A stretch of DNA of 64,000 bases from Micromonospora sp. CCTCC AA 2012012 (GTDB lineage: Bacteria > Actinomycetota > Actinomycetes > Mycobacteriales > Micromonosporaceae). The position numbers and the translations under genes were made by a program. Below the pieces are notes generated by a model. That model made no database searches. It was not told the origin of the DNA and saw only the letters and a list, made by a program, of their open reading frames with translations. Of this stretch, positions 36,744 through 45,632 are shown in pieces. Each line of letters begins with the position of its first letter. The first letter of the stretch is position 1. Location of the stretch: contig NZ_CP159342.1 of assembly GCF_040499845.1 (NCBI RefSeq), positions 930,001 through 994,000 on the forward strand, read 5' to 3'.

Positions 36744-36920
36744 GTGATCTCCAGGTGGCCGGAGCAGTCGGTTCGACGAAAGAACCGTAGGAAGTGCTGA
36801 CGCGGATGGACAGGCCCATGTACGCCGTCACGCAGGTGCCACTTTCACGGGTAGTCGCATCTGCGGCAGGCGCGGTGCTAACTGCGGAGGTCGGCACGTG
36901 AATCACATTCGAGATGTCAC

Positions 36921-36949
36921 TTGTGGAATCCTCGGGAACTTTTTATTAA
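36921..36949 (+). promoter_or_regulatory. possible promoter of the haloalkane dehalogenase gene
   Basis: The 316-bp divergent region 36,744-37,059 has one AT-rich patch. There the plus strand shows TTGTGG (36921-36926), a 17-base spacer and TATTAA (36944-36949). Transcription would begin about 100 bases before the GTG at 37,060. The rest of the region presumably holds the leftward promoter of the Liv operon, which I could not place. Confidence 0.4.
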
Positions 36950-37059
36950 GAAGCGCGGGCGGCTGAGCGTGAAACGGCGTCGATCGGCGGACACGCCGTT
37001 TCTTGGATGCGCCGGAGACGGCGGTTCGAGTTGTTATCAATGCGGCGAGGAGGTCCACT

Positions 37060-37953
37060 GTGACGCACAGTTCCATGCCCGCCGCGGCCATTGCCGCCGT
37101 CGATCCACACCCGCGTAGCCAGATCGCCCTGCGCGGTACCCATATCGAGTACGTCGACGTGGGGAGCGGGGATCCCATCGTCTTTCTGCACGGGAACCCC
37201 ACCTACTCGTATCTGTGGCGCAACATCATCCCATCCGTCACTGATCAGGGGCGGTGTCTTGCCCCCGACCTCGTCGGCATGGGCGGATCCGGCCCGGCGC
37301 CGGACGGCCTGTACCGCTTCACCGACCAGGTCGGCTACCTGGACGCCTGGTTCGACACGGTCGTCGGCGACCGGCCCGTCACGCTGGTGCTGCACGACTG
37401 GGGGTCGGCGCTGGGCTTTCACTGGGCGGCCCGCCACCCTGACCGGGTCCGGGCGATCGCCTACATGGAGGGGATCGTGCAGCCGCGGCTGTGGAGCGAC
37501 TTCGAGGCCGGCCGGGACCAGCTTTTCCGCGCTATGCGCTCACCGGACGGCGAGCGCATGGTGTTGCAGGAAAACTTCTTCGTCGAGGTAGTTCTTCCCC
37601 GCAGCGTCCTGCGGTCTCTGTCCGACGTGGAGATGGACCACTACCGGCGGCCCTTCCGCGACCCGGCCTCCCGGCAGCCGACCCTCATGTTTCCCCGGGA
37701 CCTGCCCATCGAGGGTGAGCCGGTGGATGTGGCCGCGATCGTCGAGGAGTACGGCGCCTGGCTGGCCACGTCGCCGGTGCCGAAACTGCTTGTGGTCGCC
37801 CACCCGGGGGCGCTGCTGACCGGACGTGCCCTGGCCTTCGCCCGCACCTTCCCCAATCAGCGCGAGGTCACCGTCGCCGGGAGTCACTACGTACAGGAGG
37901 ACTCGCCCGCCGAGATCGGCCGCGCCCTGCGGGATTTCGTGATGAGCCGGTGA
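37060..37953 (+). CDS. haloalkane dehalogenase (DhaA/LinB type)
   Basis: A 297-residue alpha/beta hydrolase expected to replace a carbon-bound halide by hydroxyl. GTG at 37060 follows GAGGAGG by six bases; the longer frame has no site. The full catalytic kit of the DhaA/LinB subgroup is visible: H-G-N-P-T-Y-S-Y-L-W-R (halide-stabilising Asn), H-D-W-G-S-A-L-G (nucleophile Asp next to halide-binding Trp), Y-M-E-G-I-V-Q-P (catalytic Glu) and G-S-H-Y-V-Q-E-D (His). The cap domain lies between. It stands alone, divergent from a Liv operon and convergent with a ligase. No halogenase is in the window. Confidence 0.9.
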   Translation: MTHSSMPAAAIAAVDPHPRSQIALRGTHIEYVDVGSGDPIVFLHGNPTYSYLWRNIIPSVTDQGRCLAPDLVGMGGSGPAPDGLYRFTDQVGYLDAWFDTVVGDRPVTLVLHDWGSALGFHWAARHPDRVRAIAYMEGIVQPRLWSDFEAGRDQLFRAMRSPDGERMVLQENFFVEVVLPRSVLRSLSDVEMDHYRRPFRDPASRQPTLMFPRDLPIEGEPVDVAAIVEEYGAWLATSPVPKLLVVAHPGALLTGRALAFARTFPNQREVTVAGSHYVQEDSPAEIGRALRDFVMSR

Positions 37954-37960
37954 GACCGAG

Positions 37961-37999
37961 CCGGGGCGGGGCGGGCAGGGGGACCCGACCCCGCCCCGG
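37961..37999. terminator. strong bidirectional hairpin terminator
   Basis: Perfect 11-bp inverted repeat, CCGGGGCGGGG (37961-37971) against CCCCGCCCCGG (37989-37999), extended inward by CGGG/CCCG. It lies exactly between the stops of the convergent dehalogenase and ligase genes. Confidence 0.85.
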
Positions 38000-38006
38000 T
38001 GGTCGC

Positions 38007-39824
38007 TCATGCCGACGTGGTGGCCGCGTCCCGCTCGGCGGCATCGGTCGCCGGTCGATTCGTCAGCTGTCGCAGGACCGACTGCTCGGTACGCGTGCGC
38101 GCCACGTCCAGGCCGCCGTCGTCGTCGGTCAGCAGCAGGTCGGCGAACTGCGCGCGCACCTCCCGCTTGAGCACCTTGCCGGTGACGCCGAGGGGGATCT
38201 TGTGGTCTCCCTTGGAGATCACCGCGGCGGCCAGCTCGTGCCGGCCGGCTGCCCGCAACGCGCGGTTGACGACGGTCAGTAGCTCCTCGGCCGACATGTT
38301 CGCCTGGTCGATGAGCCGCAGGGCGGCGATCGGCGCGAACGAGGTCGGCTCGATCGGGTCGATGACCCCGACGACCGCGCAGTCGACGACGAGCCGGCAC
38401 GCCTTGAAGATCTCCTCTTCGAGAGTAAGGCTGTACACCGGTCCGCGCCGGGTCGTGATCACGTCCGTGGTGCGGTCGTAGTGGTAGAAGCGACCCTTGT
38501 CGTCCTTGAAGCCCACATCGCCGGTCAGCCAGTAGCCCTTGCGGATGGACTTGTGGGTCAGCTCGTGATTACCCCAGTACCCGAGGGTGACCGTCGGCGT
38601 GTGTACCGCCAGGTAGCCGACCTCGTTGGGGCCGAGTTCCCGGCCGTGCTCGTCGAAGACCACGGCGTCCTCGACGATGGGCTCCGGGTAGCCGACGCAG
38701 CGTCCGTACACGTTGGTCTTGGGACCGTGAATGTTGAGGAACAGGGCCATGCCCATCTCCGAGGCGCCCAGCCCGTCGAGGTACTGCGATCCCGGCCGCC
38801 AGCTGCCGTTCTCCCGGTGCCGGCCGAGGCGCACCAGCTCCCGCACGTGCGCTTCGTGGGAGGCGTCCGCGGTGCTGATCCACGTGGTCACGTGCGCCGC
38901 CGCCGACGGCTCCAGGCCCAAGGCGATCATCTCGCCGAACGTGATCGGGAAGCCGGTCACCACGCTGGGCTTCCACCAGCGCATCGCCTCCGCCACCGTG
39001 GCCCCGTCCTGCGACTCCATCACGAGAGTGGGCAGGCCGATGAGCGTCGCCATCATCATGTAGCTGTAGCCGGACGAGTGCGACGCCGGGAACGCCAGCA
39101 GCATCCGGTCGTCCGGGCCCGACGGCAGCGTCATGATCCGCGGCCGCTTCCCGGCGAAGAACTGACGGTGCCCGAACGTGGCGGCCTTGGGCATGCCGGT
39201 GGTGCCCGAAGAATGCGAGATGAGCACCGGGTCGCGGTCGCCATGGCGGTAGGGGTAGACACCGGGCAGCGGCCCGGCCGGTGGCGCGGCGTGCATCTCC
39301 TCCTGCGAGGCGGTGAACCGGAAGGGACGGGCCCCTTCCATACCGGTCAGCAGGGGACCCAGCTTGTCGGCGTCGACGACGACACCCACCGCGTCGAGCC
39401 GGTCGAGGTACTTCGCGGCGGTGTCCGGCACCATGTTCGGGTTGATCACGGCGGGGATCGCCCCGATGCTGTTGAGAGCCAGGAAGTGGATGAAGCTGGC
39501 CATGCCGTTGCGGGTGAACACGCCGACCCGGTCGCCGTGGGTGACGCCGGCGTTGTGGTACCACCGGGCGTAGCGTTCCGTCTCGTCCCGAAGCGTCGCG
39601 AGGCTGTAGACGATCAGGTCATCGGGTCCGCCGCCGGGCGGGAGGTGGTGGAACAGGGCGGCGTCATGATCCTGCCCGCGCTCGAGGGCGTGCCACAGGA
39701 AATCACCCGCACCCAGCTGGCGGGTGGCCAGGAGCTCCAGTCGGGCCCGCAGTCCCCGGTGCGACCGGCCGAAGTGCATGCGCGGGACCGATGCCAGATG
39801 ACGCTGTAGTGACCTGAGCTTCAT
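38007..39824 (-). CDS. acyl-adenylate-forming ligase (acyl-CoA synthetase-like)
   Basis: A 605-residue ANL-superfamily enzyme that should activate a carboxylic acid with ATP and pass it to CoA or a carrier. ATG at 39824 follows GGAGG. Motifs are the P-loop S-H-S-S-G-T-T-G-M-P-K, L-G-A-S-E-M-G (A5), Y-W-L-T-G-D-V-G-F (A7), Y-D-R-T-T-D-V-I and a C-terminal catalytic Lys in G-V-T-G-K-V-L-K-R-E. Very-long-chain/FadD-like and aryl ligases are alternatives. It overlaps the aminotransferase gene by 4 bp, so the two probably act on one substrate. Confidence 0.88.
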   Translation of the reverse strand: MKLRSLQRHLASVPRMHFGRSHRGLRARLELLATRQLGAGDFLWHALERGQDHDAALFHHLPPGGGPDDLIVYSLATLRDETERYARWYHNAGVTHGDRVGVFTRNGMASFIHFLALNSIGAIPAVINPNMVPDTAAKYLDRLDAVGVVVDADKLGPLLTGMEGARPFRFTASQEEMHAAPPAGPLPGVYPYRHGDRDPVLISHSSGTTGMPKAATFGHRQFFAGKRPRIMTLPSGPDDRMLLAFPASHSSGYSYMMMATLIGLPTLVMESQDGATVAEAMRWWKPSVVTGFPITFGEMIALGLEPSAAAHVTTWISTADASHEAHVRELVRLGRHRENGSWRPGSQYLDGLGASEMGMALFLNIHGPKTNVYGRCVGYPEPIVEDAVVFDEHGRELGPNEVGYLAVHTPTVTLGYWGNHELTHKSIRKGYWLTGDVGFKDDKGRFYHYDRTTDVITTRRGPVYSLTLEEEIFKACRLVVDCAVVGVIDPIEPTSFAPIAALRLIDQANMSAEELLTVVNRALRAAGRHELAAAVISKGDHKIPLGVTGKVLKREVRAQFADLLLTDDDGGLDVARTRTEQSVLRQLTNRPATDAAERDAATTSA

Positions 39825-40651
39825 GGTGCCTCCTCGGTGCTTCGGTGCGGCCAGATGGCCTCGGGGTCGGGGATTGGTTCCTTCAGCGCGTCGAGGTGCG
39901 CGCGCCACTCGTGCAACCGACGCTCCTGAGGGGGAGCGGTCGGCCGGCCGTTGATGTGCGTCAGGACTCGGATGCCGTGCAGGGCGCTGGTGATCCACAC
40001 CTCGCTGTCCAACAGCTCCGCCACACTGGGCAGCCGGTATCGCACCGGGATGCCGAGTTCCGCGCAGCGGGCCAGGATCAGCTCCCGGGTGACGCCGGGC
40101 AGGATGCGTCCATCGTTCGGTGGCGTGTGCAGCGCGTCCGACGCCCACCAGTAGATGCTGCTGAACGCTCCCTCCCGGACCAGACCTGTGTCGTCGAGCA
40201 GCAGCGCCTCGTCGGCGCCTTCGTCGTGGGCGGCGGCCCTCACCTTCTCCAATTCTTCGAAGTCCGGCCCCTTGATGTGGGGCAGCCGCCGGGGATCCGG
40301 GTGCGGCCACAGCCACCCCCGTGCCTGGATGCCCAGCGGTGGCGCGGGACGCAGCCGCAGGGCCAGGCGTTGAGTAGGGCCGAGATGCAGTTCGATGCGG
40401 GGAAACCACACCCCCGAGCGGGGCAGGGCGGTGGTGACGGACGCCCCGAAGCGCGCCACCCGGCGCGCCGGGACACCGAATCCCTGCACGGCGGAGCAGA
40501 AGCGCCGCCAATGCAGTCGGTAACCCCGTGTCATTCCGTGCTGCAGGAGCCAGGAGTCGGCGACGACGGGTCGGTACCGACTGTCCTCGAACCCTTCGCG
40601 GATCTCCGTTTCCCACAACAGCAGGGGGGTGACCCGAGTCGCCGGCGGCAT
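39821..40651 (-). CDS. class-IV aminotransferase / aminodeoxychorismate-lyase-like PLP enzyme
   Basis: A 276-residue fold-type-IV PLP protein (branched-chain aminotransferase, D-amino acid aminotransferase or PabC relatives). ATG at 40651 has GGAGG five bases upstream and is preferred to the start at 40753. The PLP Lys is in P-H-I-K-G-P-D-F, followed by the family's G-A-D-E-A-L-L-L-D-D-T-G-L-V-R-E-G and the phosphate-binding T-S-A-L-H-G-I-R. No pabAB genes are near, so transamination of a precursor seems likelier than p-aminobenzoate synthesis. It is coupled to the downstream ligase and divergent from the sulfotransferase. Confidence 0.82.
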   Translation of the reverse strand: MPPATRVTPLLLWETEIREGFEDSRYRPVVADSWLLQHGMTRGYRLHWRRFCSAVQGFGVPARRVARFGASVTTALPRSGVWFPRIELHLGPTQRLALRLRPAPPLGIQARGWLWPHPDPRRLPHIKGPDFEELEKVRAAAHDEGADEALLLDDTGLVREGAFSSIYWWASDALHTPPNDGRILPGVTRELILARCAELGIPVRYRLPSVAELLDSEVWITSALHGIRVLTHINGRPTAPPQERRLHEWRAHLDALKEPIPDPEAIWPHRSTEEAP

Positions 40652-40974
40652 CTGTCCCTCCGGTCCGCAGTGGATCGGCGATTGGCTGGGCCGACCATAG
40701 GACCGGCGTTCGTCGCCGTTCCAGTGCCACGTTGCGGGGCATACCCGGGCCACTTGGCCTCACGTCGCTTTGGTTCCTCGGGCACGAACGATGTGGCCCT
40801 GTACCGCTGGTAGCCGGATGCCTATCGTCGCCACTTAGCGTGACTGCTGTTCACGTTCGCCGCTATCAGCAGGTCCTTGCGGTCCTGTCCGGCCGTGCGT
40901 CGCATTCCTGCGAATCGACAGCCCGGACCGCGGCCCGAGCCGCTGCGTTTCCAGCCAGGAGAGGGGAGATCGCC
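40652..40974. other. divergent promoter region
   Basis: A 323-bp region between the aminotransferase gene (leftward) and the sulfotransferase operon (rightward). It should hold promoters for both. No convincing boxes were found. GGGGAG at its right end is the sulfotransferase ribosome binding site. Confidence 0.4.
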
Positions 40975-42150
40975 GTGACCGCCGTCATCGAACCGAGCCA
41001 GGACGTCTACCGGGTGGAGGAGTTCGTCGAGGCCGCCCGACAGCGCGCCGGAGTCTCGGATTTCGAGTTCGCGCACCTGGACGCCCTCGAAAGGCTGCTG
41101 CGGGCCCTGGACACCGAGGGCGGCCTCAACCCGGCCGGCCGCAAGTCGGTCCGAGGCGCGCTCGTCGCCGCGTTGGCGACGCAGGCCGCGGCGCACCGGG
41201 CGCGGGAGAAGAACCCGGAGATCGCGTCGGCTGAGATCCACAAGCCGGTCTTCATCACGGGCATGACCCGCAGCGGGACGACGTTGATGCACAACCTGCT
41301 CGGCCAGCACCCCGACCTGCGCTATCCCGAGCTGTGGGAGCTGATGGCGCCGGCGACCGACGACCGCAGCGAGGCGACCAGGCAGGCGCTGATTCAGGCC
41401 GCCGAAAATTTCTGCGTCGACTACTACACCGTCGCTCCCCGGCTCAAGGCGGTGCACCTGTGGGAGCCGCGCCGCCCGGACGAGGACCACCGGCTGACCG
41501 CGCCGACGTTCAAGACGATGGCGTACGAGCTGCGGTACACCGTGCCCAGCTACGGCGAGTGGCTCAAGACCCAGGACCAGTACGACGCCTACGACTACCA
41601 CCGCTACCTGATGCAGCACATCGTCTGGCGAGTGCCCACCGACACGCTCGTGCTGAAGGACCCCTTCCACCTGTGGCGGGCCGACGCCCTCATGGGCACC
41701 TACCCGGACGCCCGCCTGATCTACATGCACCGCGCTCCGGGAGTCACCATCCCGTCGACGTGCAGCCTGACCGAAATCATCCGACTCGCGCGTGCCGACG
41801 AGGTGGACCGTCTTGCGCTGGGTAGGCTCTGGACGCAGCGCTTCGCGGAGATGCTCGACCTGTTCACGCAGGCCGAACGGGATCACCTGAACAACACGCC
41901 GGTACTCGACATCGACTACCAGCGCCTGATGGCCTCGCCCATCGCGGTGATGGCGGACATCTGCGACTTTCTCGGCGCCCGCTGGGATGGTGAAGTCGAG
42001 AAGGCGTTCCGGGACTACCTCGCCGAGAACCGGAAGGACAAGCTCGGCAAGCACGTCTACCGGGCCGAGGACTACGGCCTCAACGCCGACGAGCTCGACG
42101 AGCGCTTCTCCGGATACCTGACCAAATACAAGATCGGAGGCCGGGCGTGA
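40975..42150 (+). CDS. PAPS-dependent sulfotransferase (Sulfotransf_3 type)
   Basis: A 391-residue enzyme expected to move a sulfuryl group from PAPS to a hydroxyl or amine. GTG at 40975 follows GGAG. The 5'-phosphosulfate loop is F-I-T-G-M-T-R-S-G-T-T (93-103), and the 3'-phosphate site is L-I-Y-M-H-R-A-P-G-V-T-I-P-S. Residues 1-88 are an N-terminal helical extension common in this bacterial family. It is first gene of a plus-strand operon whose CysD and CysN would make the activated sulfate. The acceptor is unknown; a product of the nearby clusters is the obvious candidate. Confidence 0.9.
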   Translation: MTAVIEPSQDVYRVEEFVEAARQRAGVSDFEFAHLDALERLLRALDTEGGLNPAGRKSVRGALVAALATQAAAHRAREKNPEIASAEIHKPVFITGMTRSGTTLMHNLLGQHPDLRYPELWELMAPATDDRSEATRQALIQAAENFCVDYYTVAPRLKAVHLWEPRRPDEDHRLTAPTFKTMAYELRYTVPSYGEWLKTQDQYDAYDYHRYLMQHIVWRVPTDTLVLKDPFHLWRADALMGTYPDARLIYMHRAPGVTIPSTCSLTEIIRLARADEVDRLALGRLWTQRFAEMLDLFTQAERDHLNNTPVLDIDYQRLMASPIAVMADICDFLGARWDGEVEKAFRDYLAENRKDKLGKHVYRAEDYGLNADELDERFSGYLTKYKIGGRA

Positions 42151-43394
42151 GCTCTTCCTCGGGAAACACCGCGCTGGAAATGGTCAGCGAGGAGGTCCGC
42201 TCCTTCGCCGAGTCCGTGCAGGACGCCGACAAGGTCACCGTGGGCATCGTGACGCCCCTGTCCGTGCCCGGCGATCCGACCGCCGGCACGTTGACCGTAC
42301 GAGGTGCGCTGATCGGCGCCGAGTATGTACGGGACCACGGCGGCATCCGCGGCGGGCAGCAGTTCGAGTTCGTCGTGCGCGACGACCAGGAAACCGTCGC
42401 CCTCGACGGAGGGACGATGCCCCGCTCGGCGGTCGGCGCCATGGCGAAGGTGGCGATCGTCGACCGGGCGCTGGCCATCCTGGGACCCTGGCACCTGCGG
42501 TACACCGAGGAGGTCGCCGAGTTGGCCGACCGGATCGGCGTCCCCCTGTTCATCGAGAACGCCCACCCGGCCGTCACCGCGAAGAAGCACCGCGTGGTCT
42601 TCCGGACGTTCACGTCGATGGCCGAGCGGGCCCCCGTGCTCATCCGCTTCGCCGCTGACCAGGGCTTCAAACGAGTTGGCCTGATCCACGCCAACACCGT
42701 ATTCGGCAAGATCGCTGCCGGTCTGCTCAAGGCGGAGGTGGAGGCTGCCCCGGAGTCCATGGAGCTGCACTCCATCGAGTTCGACCAGGAGTCGACGCAC
42801 GACCTGCGGTCGGAGCTGCGGGCTATCCAGCAGTGGAAGCCCGACGTGGTGATCAACGTCGGGGTGGTGCGGACCAACCATCTCATTGTGCGGCAGGCCG
42901 CCGAGGTCGGGCTTCTGCCCGACGTGCCGATGTTGGCGCCGTTCCAGTGGCCGCTGCGCGCACCGGACTATTGGAAGGCGCTCGGCGAGCACGGCCTGCA
43001 CATGGTGTGGCCGGCCACCCAGTTCAGCCCGAGCTGGTCGGGGCTCACGTCGATCGGACGATGGTTCGTGGACCGTTACCGGACCGTCTACGGCACCATG
43101 CCACCGGACACGGCGCTGAACGCCTTCACCGACATCACGATCATCGCGCAGGCCCTCGAGAAGGCGGAGCGGGTCGGTCGCGAGGAACTCATCGACGCAC
43201 TGGAGAACGGGACCTTCGACACCTGGCGCGGACCGGTCTCCTTCCAGCGGGGCGAGACCCACTGGCACCACAGCCCACCGCCGGTGGTGCTGCAGCAGTA
43301 CCAGGAGATGGACCAGGACATCTCCACCGTACCGATCGTCTACCCGCCCGACCTGCGTACCGCCGCATATGCGCGGCCCGGCAACCCGTCCTGA
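42147..43394 (+). CDS. type-I periplasmic-binding-fold protein without export signal (AmiC/urea-amide-sensor like)
   Basis: A 415-residue protein of the Leu/Ile/Val-amide binding fold (V-T-V-G-I-V-T-P-L-S-V-P-G-D, then V-R-G-A-L-I-G-A-E-Y-V, R-V-G-L-I-H-A-N-T-V-F-G). The first 29 residues are hydrophilic with no signal peptide, Tat motif or lipobox, so it should be cytosolic like the amide sensor AmiC. GTG at 42147 overlaps the sulfotransferase stop (GTGA). It may sense or carry a small sulfated or amide ligand inside the cell; that is inference. No AmiR-type antiterminator is next to it. Confidence 0.82.
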   Translation: MSSSSGNTALEMVSEEVRSFAESVQDADKVTVGIVTPLSVPGDPTAGTLTVRGALIGAEYVRDHGGIRGGQQFEFVVRDDQETVALDGGTMPRSAVGAMAKVAIVDRALAILGPWHLRYTEEVAELADRIGVPLFIENAHPAVTAKKHRVVFRTFTSMAERAPVLIRFAADQGFKRVGLIHANTVFGKIAAGLLKAEVEAAPESMELHSIEFDQESTHDLRSELRAIQQWKPDVVINVGVVRTNHLIVRQAAEVGLLPDVPMLAPFQWPLRAPDYWKALGEHGLHMVWPATQFSPSWSGLTSIGRWFVDRYRTVYGTMPPDTALNAFTDITIIAQALEKAERVGREELIDALENGTFDTWRGPVSFQRGETHWHHSPPPVVLQQYQEMDQDISTVPIVYPPDLRTAAYARPGNPS

Positions 43395-43430
43395 CCGGCT
43401 CCATCGCCGGCACCCGTGGGGAGACACACC

Positions 43431-44351
43431 ATGGCGTTCAGTCAGACCGGATCTCAACTGCGCATGTCCTACCTCGACGTTCTCGAGGCCGAAGCGGTGC
43501 ACATTATCCGTGAGGTGATGGGAACCCTGGATCGGCCCGTGCTGCTCTTCAGCGGCGGCAAGGACTCGGCCGTCATGCTGCACCTGGCCCGCAAGGCGTT
43601 CCTGCCCGGGCTCCTGCCCTTTCCCGTGCTTCACGTGGACACCGGACACAACTTCCCGGAGGTCATCGAATACCGGGACAAGGTGGTAGCCGAGCACCAG
43701 CTCACCCTGCGGGTAGCGCACGTACAGGACTACATCGACGACGGGCGGCTCGCCGAGCGTGCCGACGGCAGCCGCAATGTGCTGCAGACCGTTCCGCTGC
43801 TCGACGCGATTCAGCATCACCGCTTCGACGCCGTGTTCGGCGGTGGACGACGCGACGAGGAGAAGGCGCGGGCCAAGGAAAGGGTGTTCTCCCTGCGTGA
43901 CGAGTTCGGCCAGTGGGATCCCCGCCAGCAGCGGCCCGAGCTGTGGAACCTGTACAACGGGCGGCACGACTCCGGCGGCCATGTCCGGGTGTTCCCGCTG
44001 TCGAACTGGACGGAGCTCGACGTGTGGAACTACATCGCCCGGGAGGGCATCCCACTGCCGTCCATCTACTTCTCGCACACCCGGCAGGTCTTCCAACGCG
44101 GCGGGATGTGGCTGGCGCCGGGGGAGTGGGGTGGCCCGCGCCGGGGTGAGCAGCTGCAGGAGCGCCGTGTCCGCTACCGCACGGTGGGCGACATGTCGTG
44201 CACGGGTGCGCTGCCGTCCGAGGCGTCCACCATCGAGGCGGTGATCGCGGAGATCAGTGTCTCGCGCATCACCGAACGGGGTTCGAGTCGCGCCGACGAC
44301 AAGCTGTCCGACACCGCCATGGAGGACCGCAAGAGGGAGGGGTACTTCTAG
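43431..44351 (+). CDS. cysD: sulfate adenylyltransferase subunit 2
   Basis: A 306-residue ATP-sulfurylase small subunit that adenylates sulfate to APS. ATG at 43431 follows GGGGAG by eight bases. The PP-loop is L-F-S-G-G-K-D-S-A-V-M-L (residues 35-46), followed by H-V-D-T-G-H-N-F-P-E, G-G-G-R-R-D-E-E-K-A-R-A-K-E-R and the C-terminal T-A-M-E-D-R-K-R-E-G-Y-F typical of CysD. It overlaps cysN by one base. Lying between a sulfotransferase and a DsbA-like gene, and not with cysH/cysI, it most likely serves sulfation and not cysteine synthesis. Confidence 0.96.
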   Translation: MAFSQTGSQLRMSYLDVLEAEAVHIIREVMGTLDRPVLLFSGGKDSAVMLHLARKAFLPGLLPFPVLHVDTGHNFPEVIEYRDKVVAEHQLTLRVAHVQDYIDDGRLAERADGSRNVLQTVPLLDAIQHHRFDAVFGGGRRDEEKARAKERVFSLRDEFGQWDPRQQRPELWNLYNGRHDSGGHVRVFPLSNWTELDVWNYIAREGIPLPSIYFSHTRQVFQRGGMWLAPGEWGGPRRGEQLQERRVRYRTVGDMSCTGALPSEASTIEAVIAEISVSRITERGSSRADDKLSDTAMEDRKREGYF

Positions 44352-45616
44352 TGACCGCGACCAGCGTCGAGGCAGCCCGGGACAGTGGGCTGCTGCGACT
44401 CGCCACTGCAGGCAGCGTAGATGACGGCAAATCGACCCTGGTGGGTCGTCTTCTCTACGACTCCAAGTCGGTGCTCGCCGACCAGATCGAGGCGGTCGAG
44501 GCCGCGAGCCGTGCCCGGGGTTACGAGCAGGCCGACCTCGCTCTGTTGACCGACGGACTGAGAGCGGAACGGGAACAGGGCATCACCATCGATGTCGCCT
44601 ACCGCTACTTCGCCACCGGGAGCCGCCGGTTCATCCTGGCCGACACCCCCGGGCACGTGCAGTACACCCGCAACATGGTCACGGGCGCCTCGACCGCCCA
44701 CCTCGCCGTGATCCTCATCGACGCTCGCCATGGGGTGGTCGCCCAGACCCGGCAGCACACGGCGGTGGCGGCGCTGCTGCGCATCCCCCACGTTGTGCTC
44801 GCGGTCAACAAGATGGACCTGGTCGGCTTTGACCAGGACCGGTTCGCCGAGATCGACGAGGCGTTCCGCCGGCTGGCGACCTCCTTGGGGATCGCCGACG
44901 TGCTCTCCATACCCCTGTCGGCGCTGCGCGGTGACAACGTCGTCGACGCGTCGACCGAGATGCCCTGGTACACCGGTCCCACACTCTTGCAGCACCTCGA
45001 GCAAGTGGGGATCGACGACGACCTCACCGCACTGCCGGCCCGGCTGCCCGTGCAGTACGTGATGCCGGGCGACGGGTCGTTGGCCGGTCAGCTCGTCGCG
45101 GGTGAGCTCCGTGTCGGGCAGGACGTCCTCGTCATGCCCGAGGGACGACCGGCGGTGATCACGGACATCCACTGCCTCGGCACGGCGACGACCTACGCGC
45201 GGGCCGGTATGTGCGTCAGCGTCCGACTCGACGGGGCGGGCGAGGGGCGGCGCGGTGACATGATCGTCTCGACTCTGCAGCCGCCGGCGGCGACGCGACA
45301 GATGACGGCGACCGTCTGTCACGTCGCGGAGCGCCGTCTCGCGGAAGGCGCGCGGGTGCTGGTGCAGCACCAGACCAGGGTCGTGGAGGGGAAGGTGACG
45401 TCGATCGTCGACCGGCTCGACCTCGCGACGCTGGAGCACACGGCGAACTCGGAAGCCCTGCGCGTCAACGACATCGCCACGGTGGTGGTGGACCTCGACG
45501 AGCCCATCGCCGCGGATCCTTACCGGCTCATCCGCGCAACCGGGTCTCTGCTGATCATCGACCCACGTGACGGAGCGACCCTCAGCGCCGGACTTGTCGG
45601 TCCGGCGTTCCGATGA
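44351..45616 (+). CDS. cysN: sulfate adenylyltransferase subunit 1 (GTPase)
   Basis: A 421-residue EF-Tu-like GTPase that drives sulfate adenylation together with CysD. G1 is A-G-S-V-D-D-G-K-S-T, the Walker B/G3 is D-T-P-G-H, G4 is N-K-M-D, and beta-barrel domains follow. It ends shortly after the barrel. The APS kinase (CysC) domain that many actinobacterial CysNC proteins carry is absent and no cysC gene is in the window, so PAPS for the sulfotransferase must come from a kinase elsewhere. GTG start at 44351. Confidence 0.96.
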   Translation: MTATSVEAARDSGLLRLATAGSVDDGKSTLVGRLLYDSKSVLADQIEAVEAASRARGYEQADLALLTDGLRAEREQGITIDVAYRYFATGSRRFILADTPGHVQYTRNMVTGASTAHLAVILIDARHGVVAQTRQHTAVAALLRIPHVVLAVNKMDLVGFDQDRFAEIDEAFRRLATSLGIADVLSIPLSALRGDNVVDASTEMPWYTGPTLLQHLEQVGIDDDLTALPARLPVQYVMPGDGSLAGQLVAGELRVGQDVLVMPEGRPAVITDIHCLGTATTYARAGMCVSVRLDGAGEGRRGDMIVSTLQPPAATRQMTATVCHVAERRLAEGARVLVQHQTRVVEGKVTSIVDRLDLATLEHTANSEALRVNDIATVVVDLDEPIAADPYRLIRATGSLLIIDPRDGATLSAGLVGPAFR

Positions 45617-45632
45617 ATCAACAAAAGGATGT

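Noticed and set aside
42072..44096. A 674-codon minus-strand frame opposite the binding-fold protein and CysD genes
   Set aside because: The composition (His/Gly/Arg/Val-rich without helices or motifs) is typical of a shadow, and the opposite strand has conserved families.
44351..45616. Elongation-factor Tu-like gene
   Set aside because: The GTPase motifs are shared, but the position after cysD and the length identify CysN.
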